From Hymenochaete sp. R1 (lineage: Eukaryota; Basidiomycota; Agaricomycetes; Hymenochaetales; Hymenochaetaceae): a stretch of DNA of 43,986 nucleotides. The notes below the pieces were generated by a model, which did no database searches, had not been told where the DNA came from, and saw only the letters and a program-made list of their open reading frames with translations. Below are positions 11,738 through 22,560 of this stretch, piece by piece; within the stretch, counting starts at the first letter, position 1, and each line of letters begins with the position of its first letter. The stretch covers positions 1 through 43,986 of the forward strand of contig JAFREE010000186.1 in NCBI GenBank assembly GCA_019400425.1, given 5' to 3'. The position numbers and the translations under genes are program-made.

Positions 11738-12440
11738 ATGGTACGTCTTCCCCCAGTACATGTGAATAAGTTAAGTCGTTAATGAGGTGGTAGGGTGTTC
11801 AAATTGAGACGATTACGCCTGGCGACGGCAAGAACTTCCCCAAGAAAGGTGGTACGTGCGCTTCTGAGCTATCACCAGAGATAACGGTTGACGATGAATT
11901 GATTGGTCTGTTACCTGCCTTGTGATCGGTAGATATCGTCACAATTCACTATACTGGGACGCTTGAGGATGGCACCAAATTCGACTCGAGCATAGACAGG
12001 TGCGTGCTCCCGTCTCTGATCACGTTTGTCACTTACCAGATTTCTGCCTTTCGTGTCTTGTCGCAGGCAAAAGCCTTTCCAGACTGAAATCGGTGTCGGA
12101 AAGGTGATCAAAGGCTGGGACGAAGGTGCGATTTTTTGTTACTCGCGGCGTTTGGTTTTTTGGTGCTCACTCTTCGATCGTTGATATTGTGCTGGTTTGA
12201 CTGGCTATATGCGTCATCGGTCTCGATATAGGAGTTCCCCAGTTATCGCTCGGCCAGAAAGCAAGACTCATAGCTTCATCAGACTACGTACGAGTGCACT
12301 TTCTCTGTCTCGCAGAGGTTCTATTCTCATTCAAGTCTTATAACTTGCGCGTCTAGGCTTACGGGCCGCGAGGATTCCCGCCCATCATCCCCGGCAACGC
12401 AGTTCTCACTTTTGAAGTCCAGCTCCTCAGCATCAACTGA
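11738..12440 (+). CDS. FPR1: FK506-binding protein FKBP12, peptidyl-prolyl isomerase
   Basis: Cytosolic cis-trans prolyl isomerase and receptor of FK506 and rapamycin. Exons are 11738-11740, 11794-11851, 11933-11999, 12067-12125, 12232-12287 and 12357-12440. The total is 109 codons (108 aa), the usual FKBP12 length. Seen: [32 protein letters not shown], the drug-pocket stretch [12 protein letters not shown] with its Val-Ile-Trp, and [19 protein letters not shown]. The first coding exon carries only the ATG, directly followed by GTACGT. The loop proline usual after IIP is a glycine here (IIPGNA). Gene symbol follows yeast usage. Confidence 0.95.
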
Positions 12441-13554
12441 TTGCTTCTTATCTCGGCGACGTCTCGTCCTGTGCTGAAGAAATAGTGCCGCGGCTCACTC
12501 CACTCCCGCGCTCCCGTTTCCGGTGCAGTGTCGTACCAACGCAGTGTAAACGGATGAATAAGAACGACCGCTGATGGAGGTTCTGCATTTTTTTCTGTTA
12601 TTGTTGTCGCTATTTTGCTCAAGTTCCATTTCTATCTCTGTCGTATCATCATTCTCCGTCTCTTTTCTCTTCCTCACTTTCACCCGTCCTCTTATCTCGC
12701 ATCCGCATTCCCCTGTACGAACGTCCTCTCTCGCGTCACTCTTGTAGCATCTCTCCATGTACTTATGCGTATCTTGTGCCGTATACATTGTGTTCCGAAT
12801 GTATGGCTTCAATTCGATACGAATGGGACGGAGTTCGGGGTGATTGGGCAACGAGGGGTTGGAAGGGAAGGGGCTATCATTGCATCAGAGAAAAGGAGGC
12901 CTCTATCGATGCGAACAAGATGGGTGCAACTATGGCCGAGACTCAGTACATTTTAAATCATTTATTTCATCGGTATCGACTTGCACGAGGGTTACATTTT
13001 AGAATCTGACAATCTTGGCGATTATCAGCTGTTTCAATCGATGATTGGTAGATTAATCTTACATATATGCATACAGTTACGGAGTCGAGTCGAAGATAGA
13101 AGGTGATTCTCACGCACGTCTGTGGCGCAAAATGGAGAACTTGTTTATATTAATATTAATATTATCACTAGTACTGTACCGTGCGCTGAGGACGCGCTTC
13201 TATTTCGTCCTCGTAGACACGCATTTCACTTTAGTCTGGCTCTTTTCCATTTTGGATATGTTTGCCACTTCGTCCGACTTACAATTAGAACTTGACTCCA
13301 CGCATGCACTAACATATCGAACCTCAGCGTCTTACCATCATCATCGGTACGACGGTAGCAGCTGAGATACTGTACTATAGTGCACTGGTTTCAAGACTAC
13401 GACGAAGCAGGTGTAAATCATGCAATACTGAAAATCACATGGCCTCGAAACAAACCACTGCAAATTTACTACATCAAACCATGCAAGACCATTCCATTTG
13501 CTACTCCGGGCCGCTCCTCAAAGACATCTACACCAGAATCTACTTACGCTAAAA
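12441..13554. other. Intergenic region
   Basis: No supportable gene. The first part is probably the FKBP12 3' UTR. An ATT/AAT-rich microsatellite-like run lies at about 13140-13165. Open frames such as 12615-12956 (+) and 12495-12851 (-) are antisense to each other and lack coding character. Confidence 0.4.
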
Positions 13555-14067
13555 TTAGGGCACTGAGGCTTTCGTCGCTTCATAAGGCATGTATTCGCTA
13601 GGAGAGTCTGTAATTCTCTTTGCGAAGGCTTCGAAATTTCCAAGAAATTCATCCCGGGTTCCAATCGTGTATTTGTTGTCAGGAACGGGAAGGCGAGGCA
13701 TTGCGCGCGGGTCCTTGGTATTGATGAAGTAGTTCACTGTTAATGGAGAATATGGTGTAGAAAAATGCGTGGCAGATGTCAGATCACTTCGCTATTTAGA
13801 ACATCCACGTTTTTGGTGGAGAGAATAGAGAGATAAAGGAGAGAGGTGTTACGAAGGGGGGGATAGGCGCTCACCAGTAAAAACTTTCTTGCCGTCTATG
13901 AACTCCTCGTCGAGGGTGATGCTAACGTCATCTCTCAAGCAACCTCGTAAACCTACCCGGATCGAGAGTAAGCCAATATGAAAGGATTTGGATATATGGA
14001 GGAACTCACTGGAACGAAGATCCTTCACATATTGTTGCATAGTTGCACTAGGAGTCTTGTATGACAT
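13555..14067 (-). CDS. Orphan 105-aa protein, three exons
   Basis: I do not recognise this protein. Exons on the minus strand are 14067-14010, 13952-13875 and 13736-13555. The phases close to 106 codons, with canonical GTGAGT and GTGAGC donors and TAG and CAG acceptors. The product starts MSYKTPSATMQQYVKDL, continues LRGCLRDDVSITLDEEFIDG and ends with the TKDPRAMPRLPVPDNKYT block and EATKASVP. There is no signal peptide or membrane segment, so a small soluble protein is likely. Three exons that fit without any frame break make a real gene likely. Confidence 0.6.
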
Positions 14068-14434
14068 ACTGGGCGGCGTGGAGGGAGTTTGGAGTTTGGT
14101 TTCGAGATATCGATAACAGAAACGAGAGATGAGCGATTGCGAGTTATGCTTTGACCAGGCTCCACCCTCTTTATTTATGCGTGTGTCGCCACTGCTTTGC
14201 GATGGTCTCATAAAGGGGAAACGCGAGTGATAGCTATTTTGGAATGCACCAACGCACGCCACTGGATGGAAGTAAGGAGAAATATCAGCTTGGAGCTCAT
14301 ATATCGTGTCTAAAGGCAAGATGCAGCCAAAAGATGGGTGGCTTGTCCTCGAGGAAGAACAAAAAAAGGGACGAGCTCAAAGAAAGATCAATAAGCCACA
14401 TACAACACTGGAAGGAGCGCTAGTCACTCACTTC
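14068..14434. other. Spacer upstream of the orphan gene
   Basis: Likely promoter and leader of the minus-strand orphan gene. No other gene is supported. Confidence 0.35.
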
Positions 14435-14630
14435 TCACTTCGAGTCGTACGTGTAAACAGCTCCGAGTCGGGTCGGAGAACCTTTCTCGAGACGAGGATG
14501 CTTGAACACCACATATTTGCGGTAGGGAATGCCAAGGCCTATTCTGAATTTGGACCTCCGAAAAGCAAAGAAACTAAAAGTAATAAGGTTCTGCTACTGG
14601 TAAGTACGCGCATGCCCTCCCACCCTGCAT
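14435..14630 (-). CDS. Possible micro-protein, two exons
   Basis: On the minus strand, an ATG at 14630 can be spliced (GTACTT...TTTTAG, only about 34 nt) to a reading frame ending RLGAVYTYDSK at a stop at 14435-14437. The product would be about 53 aa, basic, and include FRIGLGIPYRKYVVFKHP. That stretch looks protein-like, but I know no family for it. The intron is unusually short and a larger upstream exon may be missed. A weaker plus-strand frame overlaps it. Confidence 0.3.
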
Positions 14631-14966
14631 AGCAGCTTCTAACAAAGTGGCAAACAATTCCCGATGCTACTGGCTCTTTGCTTTCCTAAATCAAATGATA
14701 CACACTACTTGAAGTTATTACAAAGATGCAACTTTAGCGTATCTCTGCAAACAATTACATGTTCATGAAGCGGATTAGTGCGGATTCACGTCAATCCGAC
14801 TATTCCGTTTGCTGACCGTTTCTCTAGGAGCCGCGAACGCACTCATAGTTCCACTAAGGATAGTCATACGTCGCTTCCCGCGACATGTACCCAGTAAGAT
14901 CTGACTTGATTCGGTCTGCAGCTTTTTGATACTTAATCAAACTCACGAGTACCAACCCACATTGCC
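14631..14966. other. Spacer with a possible minus-strand exon
   Basis: The minus-strand frame ending at about 14862 with IKSDLTGYMSREATYDYP looks coding, but I could not find a start or splice partner that makes a whole gene. Confidence 0.25.
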
Positions 14967-15155
14967 ATGTCGAACACTGTTGATTTAAAAGACGCGGCGC
15001 GAGAAAGGAGGGTGAGAGTGATGAGAGAAAGAGCAGCGGTGGGACATCCGGAGGGGGATTCACTGAAAAGGAATCGCTTGCCATCCTCAAGATTGTTCAA
15101 AGGACAAGACGACATCTTATCTCAAGTCGCCAAGCTCCAATTGAGGTCGAAGTGA
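14967..15155 (+). CDS. Possible small basic protein
   Basis: ATG-initiated 62-codon frame, MSNTVDLKDAARERRVRV..., rich in Arg and Lys and ending LQLRSK. The final codons contain a GTGAGT donor at 15150. Splicing to 15222 (CCCAG acceptor) would extend it with TSLICRGTLHEM. No family is recognised. The exact 3' end is unknown. Confidence 0.35.
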   Translation: MSNTVDLKDAARERRVRVMRERAAVGHPEGDSLKRNRLPSSRLFKGQDDILSQVAKLQLRSK

Positions 15156-15992
15156 GTCTATACACAAAGGTTTTTTAATGAAAATAAATATACGCACCAC
15201 GATTGGGGTTATCTTCCCAGGACTTCGTTAATTTGTCGTGGGACCTTGCATGAGATGGTCGGCGGAGGTTAGTGAGCTATCGATAATGGGTATAAGAAAA
15301 TACAGGATTGGGGTCCATAATGTGACTGAAACGTCGCTATCCGCATCTGCTGTTGCCGTCAATTTGCCATGGGTTCAGAAGCGAAAGGTGCTAGCGATGG
15401 TCCGTCGCCTGTTTATCAGGAATATGCAATGGTACGCCTTTCCCCAAGGAGGATGCAGCGAAAAATAAAGTTCACGCTAATCTACCAAGACTCTCTTCTT
15501 GTCGATTCACCAAGGGGTTCAAGGCGCTCGTCCAGGTTGACTGAAAAGTGGCGTATCATCCCGATTTCTCAGGACAGCCAGAGCGAAGGAAGGCGGAAGT
15601 ACGTGCGATTCTGACGATGCACAGTTTGCGAGTAGGATACCCTGATGACTGTGAGTTTTAAGGACCGACCAGTTCCAAGGTGTGAGCTTTGGGGCCTTGA
15701 GTGAGATGAGAGAAAGAAGCAGAAGTTGAAGGTCGAAGTTAACGCCGTCGACGCCCCAGAAAAGAAAAGTGTAGGTCACGTGTACGATACGAGGGCGTCG
15801 ACGATGTTGTGCAGCAGTCTACGTTGTCGGACTGATTTGAATACAAGTTTGATAGTGTACGTGTACTAGTGGCGCCGGCAACGACGACAACAACGCCTAC
15901 AACACTTATAACAACAGCCAGGGCGATTGCCGTCGTCGTTAAGACGAGACAACTTACAGTTGCAAAGCAGCGTATACGATGATCGTCAACGT
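15156..15992. other. Region upstream of MON1
   Basis: May hold further exons of the small basic protein (for example a frame beginning MGSEAKGASDGPSPVYQEYA at 15369). A CAA/CGA-rich stretch from about 15870 to 15950 is probably the MON1 5' leader. Confidence 0.3.
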
Positions 15993-18608
15993 ATGAGTAG
16001 CATTATGCAGGCCGACCTCACAAAGATAGACGCCCCTCGTCCCCGTCCTCGACCGCGGGCCAAGTCGACAACGAGCGCCTCTCGTTCGTCGTCATTAATC
16101 TCAGCCTCCCGATCACTGCGAGCTCCTTCACCGCCGTCCCTTCCGACTCAAGTGCAACACGCAGCTTTGCGGACTCCCACGCCCACAACCCCCAGTCGAC
16201 CGCGCACGCCTTGTGCCTTGCCGACGACCTTGAGGCCTGTTGCATCGAACCTCTCTCTCAGACGACCGTCAGCATCGAACGCACCTCTGACTGGGTCCAC
16301 TCAGAAGCTTACAGCCATGGCTGTTGGTGCGTCATCACAGTTGCACGCACAAATTGGGCCCGAAGCAAGCGGTAGTTCCATGAACGTGAACGTTGGAAGC
16401 TCGACGAGTTCTGTCGTGGGACTCGTTGTCGGAGGAAGCACGACGCCAAGTACAGACGATAATGCAAGTGCAGTCATTGAAATGGAGTCGGATGATGATT
16501 CGGCCGATGAAGGGATCGGGCAGAGCATGAAGGCGAGCATGATTACCGTCAAGGGCAACATCGTTGAACCAGTGAACGATGAGGATTCGAGACGAGCGCT
16601 GAGGGACCATCTGAAACGTTCTCTCTCGACTAAACGACAGGATCCACATCTCAATGAGGAACGACCCATATTAAATGAGTCCCATCTATCACCCTCAGAG
16701 GAACGGAACCTTCGATTGACTGGTCCAGGTGCGAATGGTTTTTGGTTAATTTGTATACCCTACTGACAGATCAAAGAGCATATTCAACGAACCATACCTC
16801 ACCGTCAGTTTTTTATCCTCACTGATTCCGGTAAACCTGTCTTTGTCTCCCCCGACTCTTCGCTCGCATCCGACCCAGAAGCACTTGCATCGACGATGGG
16901 ACTCATGCAGGCACTCATATCCGTCTTTCTTGACGACGGTGATAAACTTCGATACATCAACGCTGGCAAGTCTCGAATCAGCTTTATGCTGAGATCACCA
17001 CTGTACTACGCTTGTGCGTCAAGTGGCGGAGAGCCCGAGAGTGTTGTACGTGCATGTCTATTTTATTTTTATTTTTATTATCATTCAATAGCCCTGATTT
17101 TATTTTTGCTGTTCCAAAATATCCGCATATTGACCTAGTAAGACCCGCTCACATCTCGACTACCTACACCTTCAAGTTCTTTCTGTTCTCTCCGCGGCTC
17201 AGCTGAAGCGTATCTTCGAACGCTCCCGTGCTGGGTTTGATCCAGCTCGCCTTCTCAATGGCGCTGAAACATTCTTGAAGTCTTTGTTGGTGAAACTGGA
17301 GGGCGAGGGGGAGGCGAGCTTGGCAATGAGTATTGGGATGGGTGTGTTGGAGTGTGTATGCTGCGATTCTGGAGTGAGGAAGAAGATTGGCGAGACTTTG
17401 ATTCCAAAAAGTGGGAAGGTCAAAGTGGGTCCAAAAGTTAATTTTATTTGTACTCATCTTACTGAACGTACAGGAGCTACTCTACATTCTGCTTGTTCTA
17501 CGGGGCCGTGTGGTGACTCTAGTAAGGCCAAAGAAGCACAGCGTTCATCCAGCCGGTCAGTCAGTCTTATCTACTTCTCTTAATATTCCTGTATCATTAA
17601 ACCGACATCGACTGTCACGTAGACCTTCATATCCTTCTTAACACCATAACTGCACCTGCTATCGCCAACAGCCCTGCGTCATGGGTCCCAATTTGTCTCC
17701 CTAAGTTCAACTCATCTGGTTTCTTACACGCTTACGTTGCCAATCCTCCGATCGAAGACGCCATGGATAGTAAAGGCATCGCAAGGGCTAATGAGAACCA
17801 AGGCTTAAACTCACAGCGGCCTGACAACAATAACGCACTTGTTCAGAGCTTCACCGATACTGAAGCCAGTACCACAGCTTTGGGATCAAACCTCTCGTCA
17901 GCTCAGGCGCCAGCTTCTGATATAACTACTAACTCCAGCGGAAAGGGAACCCAAACTACTTCTAATACTCCTTTCAGTCTCGTTGTCGTCTCTGGTGGAG
18001 GTGGTACCGACTTTGACGCCGTTCGGAATTTCGCCGAGGGAGTGTTTGATGCTCTCAAAACTTCTCGGCTGCTCGACGCGTTGCTGAAGGGGAGTAAAGA
18101 GTATGAAGTGGGAATTGTGGGTGTAAAGGGCTTGAGGCACTTTATGTACAAGAGCCGGGGGGACGTTCAGGTTACCGCTCCTGTCTGGAGCTCGGATTAT
18201 GCTCAAACTGCGGCGAAACGAAGGTTCGATGTTACTCTTCGCTGCCTTTAGATGGGAAATTGACGTTTTCTTTCTCTCTTCCGATACGTGATATCTTCCT
18301 CAAGGCTCATCATGATGTATCAAACCATACACGATAACATCCATGGCAAATCAGGCCAGAAGGAGCCGCTGAAGCTTCAGTACATACGCACGACGAAAGA
18401 ATGCGTCATGGGCTGGGTCAGCCTTCTTTTCTCTTGATATACATTCTTCGCTGACTGAGAAATATAGATCACCCAGCCATTCGAGCTGTACCTCGCTCTT
18501 GACCCGGAGTTGCCGAAAGCCACCGTCGTTGGTGCTGCTAATGCGGTTGCTCGTTGGGTGAAGCGAGAAGAAGGGATGCTATTTTTAAAGGACGCACCGG
18601 TATTTTGA
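15993..18608 (+). CDS. MON1: Vacuolar fusion protein MON1 (Rab7 exchange factor subunit)
   Basis: MON1 pairs with CCZ1 to activate Rab7/Ypt7 on late endosomes and autophagosomes before fusion with the vacuole. Exons are 15993-16728, 16777-17045, 17143-17424, 17474-17555, 17623-18223, 18305-18416 and 18468-18608. The total is 741 codons (740 aa). The N-terminal 240 residues are Ser/Pro/Arg-rich and disordered. The longin core begins HRQFFILTDSGKPVFVS, then LASTMGLMQALISVF, INAGKSRISFMLRSPLYYA and LKRIFERSRAGFDPARLLNG. Next come VVTLVRPKKHSVHPADLH and WVPICLPKFNSSGFLHAY, with C-terminal ITQPFELYLALDP. About 65 residues of Ser/Thr/Asn-rich sequence interrupt the third longin-like part (around 17763-17965). 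The frame is open upstream to 15927, but 15993 is the first ATG. Confidence 0.93.
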
Positions 18609-18787
18609 CCGGCGTAGAATGATCAGAAATTGAATAGGGAATGAAAGTAAGAACTCTATATTGTATATTATACAAGTTGAGAGCTGACGATAAGCTAATG
18701 GAACGATTTGCACCACATCGTAGATATGTACCAACAATGTTTTTGACTGACAGAATACCAATGCTTTCCATATCCTACCGCTTTCGA

Positions 18788-19942
18788 TCAACGGACCGGT
18801 GTCTGATGATGGTCAACTGCGCAGTCGCTCAAGCTCACGTCTGCAAAGAGGGCAAGTGCATCTTGAATCTCCCATCCTTGAAGTCTTGGATCGTACGGTA
18901 ACGATGTCTCCGGAATGGCTTTATACCTATTCTTACCCTTCTTCCTCCAACTACCACCTCTAGAAGATTTTGGACTTGCGGACGCATCCAAAGTGGTCCC
19001 CGTCTCCAGCTCCTTCAGGACGTCAAGAGCTCGCGTCTCTGATATGTATAGCGGCTCTTCCCAGAGCTGATGGAATCTCTTGAATGCCTGCTGAAGTGTA
19101 TGGCGCTTCTCGGAGACTAAAAACGCAAGGATGAAGAATGCATATGTCTGACACCTGGGCCATTCGGCGAAGTCCACGACGAGCCTCTTTCCTTGCTCAG
19201 TGCCTTTTTGAATAGTGGACAACTGCTCTCTGAAGGCTTCTCTGAGCTCGACCGTACCCCAATCCCAGGCTTCCCAGAAAAAGTGTTTCGGAGTCGGTTC
19301 AGCTGTAGATTCGGTATTCAACGCCGGGGGAAATTCAGAATGCGGTGTTAACATCATCCCTTCCGGGTGGGCTCCGAAGTGAAGCACAGTAGTGACCTGA
19401 TTCTGCCTCAACAAAGTCGTGTCGCTCGCCGATTTCGCGTCAGCAAGGTAGATGCCATAGCCCAGATACCCGAAAAAGTTTGCATTTGTAGTGCTCTTGC
19501 GAATTTCCTCGAGTTCGTATGGTTCTGACTCGGCAACCACAGCCGGCGACGGCCTCGTTGGGAAATCCAAAAGATCGGGCAGTGGCGCGGAAGGCTGTCG
19601 CGTATGGCCATCCTGGTTCTTCAATGTATGTCTAGTCATGAGCTTCGCAGGTGCAAGTCGTGATGGCATCTCGGGCGGGGATGAGCTTTCGCTTCTCCCT
19701 TGGGGGACAAAGTGGGGGTGGGCGATTGTCAGGGGTTGGCTGGCAGTGTGTTGATGAGGAGACGAGCGCCATAACTTGCTGAAACTACCGTGAGAGGCCT
19801 TCTTGCCAGCGCTGCCGGGCGAGATCGTAGTCCCAGCGCTACCGTCAGCCCCATTGCCCGTGCTACGTCGATTGCCGTCTGACCCCGAGCAGCAAGAGCT
19901 CGTGCGCCGGTGTCTCCTTTTCTGCGGCGAGGAAGAAGACAT
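18788..19942 (-). CDS. Dual-specificity-phosphatase-like protein, probably inactive
   Basis: Single-exon 384-aa protein starting MSSSSPQKRRHRR. Its reading frame continues upstream, so a start as far out as 20104 is possible. The first 130 residues are Ser/Pro/Arg-rich and disordered. Residues about 150-300 have the layout of a small DSP fold: LGYGIYLADAKSA, QVTTVLHFG, a long helix LREAFREQLSTIQKG, then LVVDFAEWPRCQTYAFFILAFLV and TLQQAFKRFHQLW. In active enzymes the strand before the last helices carries His-Cys-x5-Arg. Here the equivalent is Asp-Phe-Ala-Glu-Trp-Pro-Arg-Cys (257-264), so the nucleophile is missing. The fold assignment is inference from pattern. The gene is convergent with MON1, 179 bp apart. 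Confidence 0.6.
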   Translation of the reverse strand: MSSSSPQKRRHRRTSSCCSGSDGNRRSTGNGADGSAGTTISPGSAGKKASHGSFSKLWRSSPHQHTASQPLTIAHPHFVPQGRSESSSPPEMPSRLAPAKLMTRHTLKNQDGHTRQPSAPLPDLLDFPTRPSPAVVAESEPYELEEIRKSTTNANFFGYLGYGIYLADAKSASDTTLLRQNQVTTVLHFGAHPEGMMLTPHSEFPPALNTESTAEPTPKHFFWEAWDWGTVELREAFREQLSTIQKGTEQGKRLVVDFAEWPRCQTYAFFILAFLVSEKRHTLQQAFKRFHQLWEEPLYISETRALDVLKELETGTTLDASASPKSSRGGSWRKKGKNRYKAIPETSLPYDPRLQGWEIQDALALFADVSLSDCAVDHHQTPVR

Positions 19943-20957
19943 TACGATCGGAGGGGAAGAAGGTACCAATTTCTTTACCAGTGCGTGTGCGATGTCATTT
20001 ACACTATTCACTCGCTCTTTTCCCTTTGTACTCTGCTCTATTCCTCGAGACTCTTTGAGGTTTGCAACGTACGCTGGAAATAGCAATATGCTATATTTGC
20101 GCAACTTCGCTTCTTATCAAACGACTCGGTACGTAATCCCTCTTAATTTGCCGAATTTTCGAGTAAACAAGTATCCATACAGATTTGCATTGCACTCTTA
20201 CTAATAAGTTCAGCCATGACGGCACGATGCACCAGGTTGTGAATTCACCCTCCTACTTTGTGGGCTCGGTCGAGCTGAGTTCTCTATCGGCTTTCTCCTT
20301 TTGCACGGTTCAAACTTAAAACGCGCTCGAAAGCGATGATTTGGGCCCAATCATCGCAGTCAGCCTCCTTTTTTTTCTTCTGGTTTAACACCGAACCTAA
20401 TACCGGAGAATAGAAATTAATTTCTTCCTGAATCGAAGCTATGAAGAATGCCCCGGATAGAATACACGAAGCAAAGTTGTAAGGCTAGGCCGCTTCAGTA
20501 ATCTTTTTTGGAGTTGCAAACTGCTCCCCATGCATGACCCTCGATGAGTATCCAAGCGTAACCAGCTTGCTGGGCGTCGTATTTGTTCTAGGCTCTGCTT
20601 TCCCAGGATAAAGCAAACACGTCAAGAAATTTTGGCCGAAGTTGTCGCAGCCTTCAAAACTAAAATGAGGTAAAGTATACTATCTTTCATTGAGGTGCCA
20701 TCCAGTTTGTTTACCTCCAATCATAATTATATCAACTGGAAGTGTCTAACCTCTGCGTCGTAATAAAGGACACGAAATAAATTACGAAGTATCTATTCAT
20801 TCTTGTAGCTTCCTTCTGGAAAGTATTTTGGTTTTTCCTCCTTCATATCGCTTTCTAACATGGCTTGGAGTCGAGTCTTATCTACTCCTTCTTTAACTTC
20901 CCCAAGTTCGACAGCTATTTCCTCATGACCTTGACGCCACACGTAAGTAACTGTTCC
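19943..20957. other. Intergenic region
   Basis: The first 160 nt may be leader or extra coding sequence of the minus-strand phosphatase-like gene. The remainder, AT-richer with poly-pyrimidine runs, holds no supportable gene. Confidence 0.4.
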
Positions 20958-21490
20958 TCAGTCCGGAAGGTTTGTTGGCAATGCAGAAAAGAACGTGGTA
21001 TCAGAATCGACCAAAGCAAACGGTGGATCTTGACGTTGAAAATAGAACTCACCAAAAAACTTCGTAGAGGGGTTTTCCATGTCCTTTCGGAATAGAATCA
21101 CCGGGTCAGCGCGTGCCATATGGCTGGCAAGTTTTGGTCGAATGACTTTCAAGTGGATGCAAAGCAGCTCGTCAGAACCGACTTGGAGAGTAAGCGTTCT
21201 CAATTCACATGTACGTACATTCATCCAGAATCTCGTAGTAAGGCTTGAAATGCTCAAGCTTGCCATATCGCTGCAATAAACTACGATCGTCATGGTATGA
21301 ATACAGATTAGTAAACATCTCATATCCTTCCATATCTGATCGTTCATAAAGGCTCTGAGTTGTCATGGACATTGCGGCAGGCCAAGCAAAAGAGTCAGTG
21401 GATTCGATAGAGGCCAAATCCAGGGGTTGTGGAGGGACACGAACGGACGGAACGGTACAGTTGAATAGTACAAATATATTTCGCTTTATG
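20958..21490 (-). pseudogene. Array copy 3 of an unrecognised gene family
   Basis: Minus-strand segments TVPSVRVPPQPLDLASIES, then LLQRYGKLEHFKPYYEILDE with a GTACGT donor, then GSDELLCIHLKVI and FFGEFYFQRQD. They correspond in order to array copy 1 (VPCGTPLGADFA; RLRRFGAPENFVPYYEVLEE; TLFLPDAEYFLCD; AFIGEV). The only phase-compatible intron after EILDE is about 37 nt. Frame 20958-21347 remains open. It may be a diverged functional gene or a relic; no family name can be given. Confidence 0.4.
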
Positions 21491-21529
21491 AGCCATCTTA
21501 TTCACTATCTCGTCACTGCATAGTTCAGG

Positions 21530-22135
21530 TGAGTTGAGATGAACGGTCAGTTCCGTGTATGCCACATCGAACTCCGGATACAAGAAGGAAGTTTGGACGA
21601 AGTCAGAGATGGCCAACTGAGGTACACATATTTGGGCGTGCGAAATAGCGATGGAACTCACAGCAGCCACGCTTAAGAGAGACCATGTACCTACCTTCCT
21701 CTGACTCGGATACCTCTTAGTATAGCTTGAAGTACTCGGGGATACCGAACAGCTGCAATTTCTCTTCGTTGCATGAACGCGGAAGATCCACCATATTGAA
21801 CTCTTGGTGTCTCAAATGCTCATAGGTAAGATTACCTTCCGATGTTCATTCTGTTAAACAACTTAGACTGAGCAGGATAGAAAATCAAATCGACGGGGTC
21901 GACGGAAGAGAAAAACATTCAATAAAGAACATATCTGTAGATTTGATTTAAGCTGCACTAACTCATCCTCTCGCCCTATATTGACTATCGCGTCACTAGG
22001 TTGCTCGGACAAACCTAGATGGAGAGGGTGCCATGTCGGCTTCGCAACAGAACCACGTAAGGATAAAAGGAGATTGACGCACCGTCGGACTTAGACTCGG
22101 GATTCGGGAAGGTATACTTGGTCGTGCTGAGGAGG
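21530..22135 (-). pseudogene. Array copy 2, with an in-frame stop
   Basis: Contains KYTFPNPESKSDG with a GTGCGT donor (about 22082-22135), then LPRSCNEEKLQLFGIPEYF ending in TAC TAA GAG GTA, where the paralogs read Tyr-Tyr-Glu-Val. The sequence continues in frame after the stop to a GTAGGT donor. The next exon has DFVQTSFLYPEFDVAYTE and LTVHLNSPELCSDE. The single TAA suggests a recent loss, unless an alternative product ends there. Confidence 0.45.
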
Positions 22136-22560
22136 AACTCCGAGTCATGTTCCGGCCCATAAAAATTATGCTGGGCTGAGGAAGTTCCTCCTCGGGCTGG
22201 TTACCATTTTTTAAAATTAATTATAAAAACAGAAACGAGGTGGAGGGCGCACCAAGATGCCTCTTAATGTGGCGAGAAGAAGCATTTATCTCATTCGAGT
22301 CAAGGAAACAGACACTAGCAGAGTCGAGCGAAAAGCCCGTGAATGGCAGCCTGAGGGACGATTGATTGCATGCATGCATGGAATGTTTTGGAGGAGTTGG
22401 ATGCATCAATGCCTCCATTTTCTCTGACCCAAGAAAGATACGGCAATTTCGCAGGGTTGCTCTAAGCTCCTACATAAATTATTTTAGATGAAATAAATAT
22501 ATTAAACTGGAAGTCTACGCTCTCCGGGGCACGACAAAAATGCAAGGCGGTAAATAGTCA
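22136..22560. other. Spacer between array copies
   Basis: No gene. Near its left edge, straddling the end of array copy 2, GAGGAGGAACT (about 22122) and AGTTCCTCCTC (about 22180) form an 11-bp inverted repeat. A GCATGCATGCATG run lies near 22370. Confidence 0.4.
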
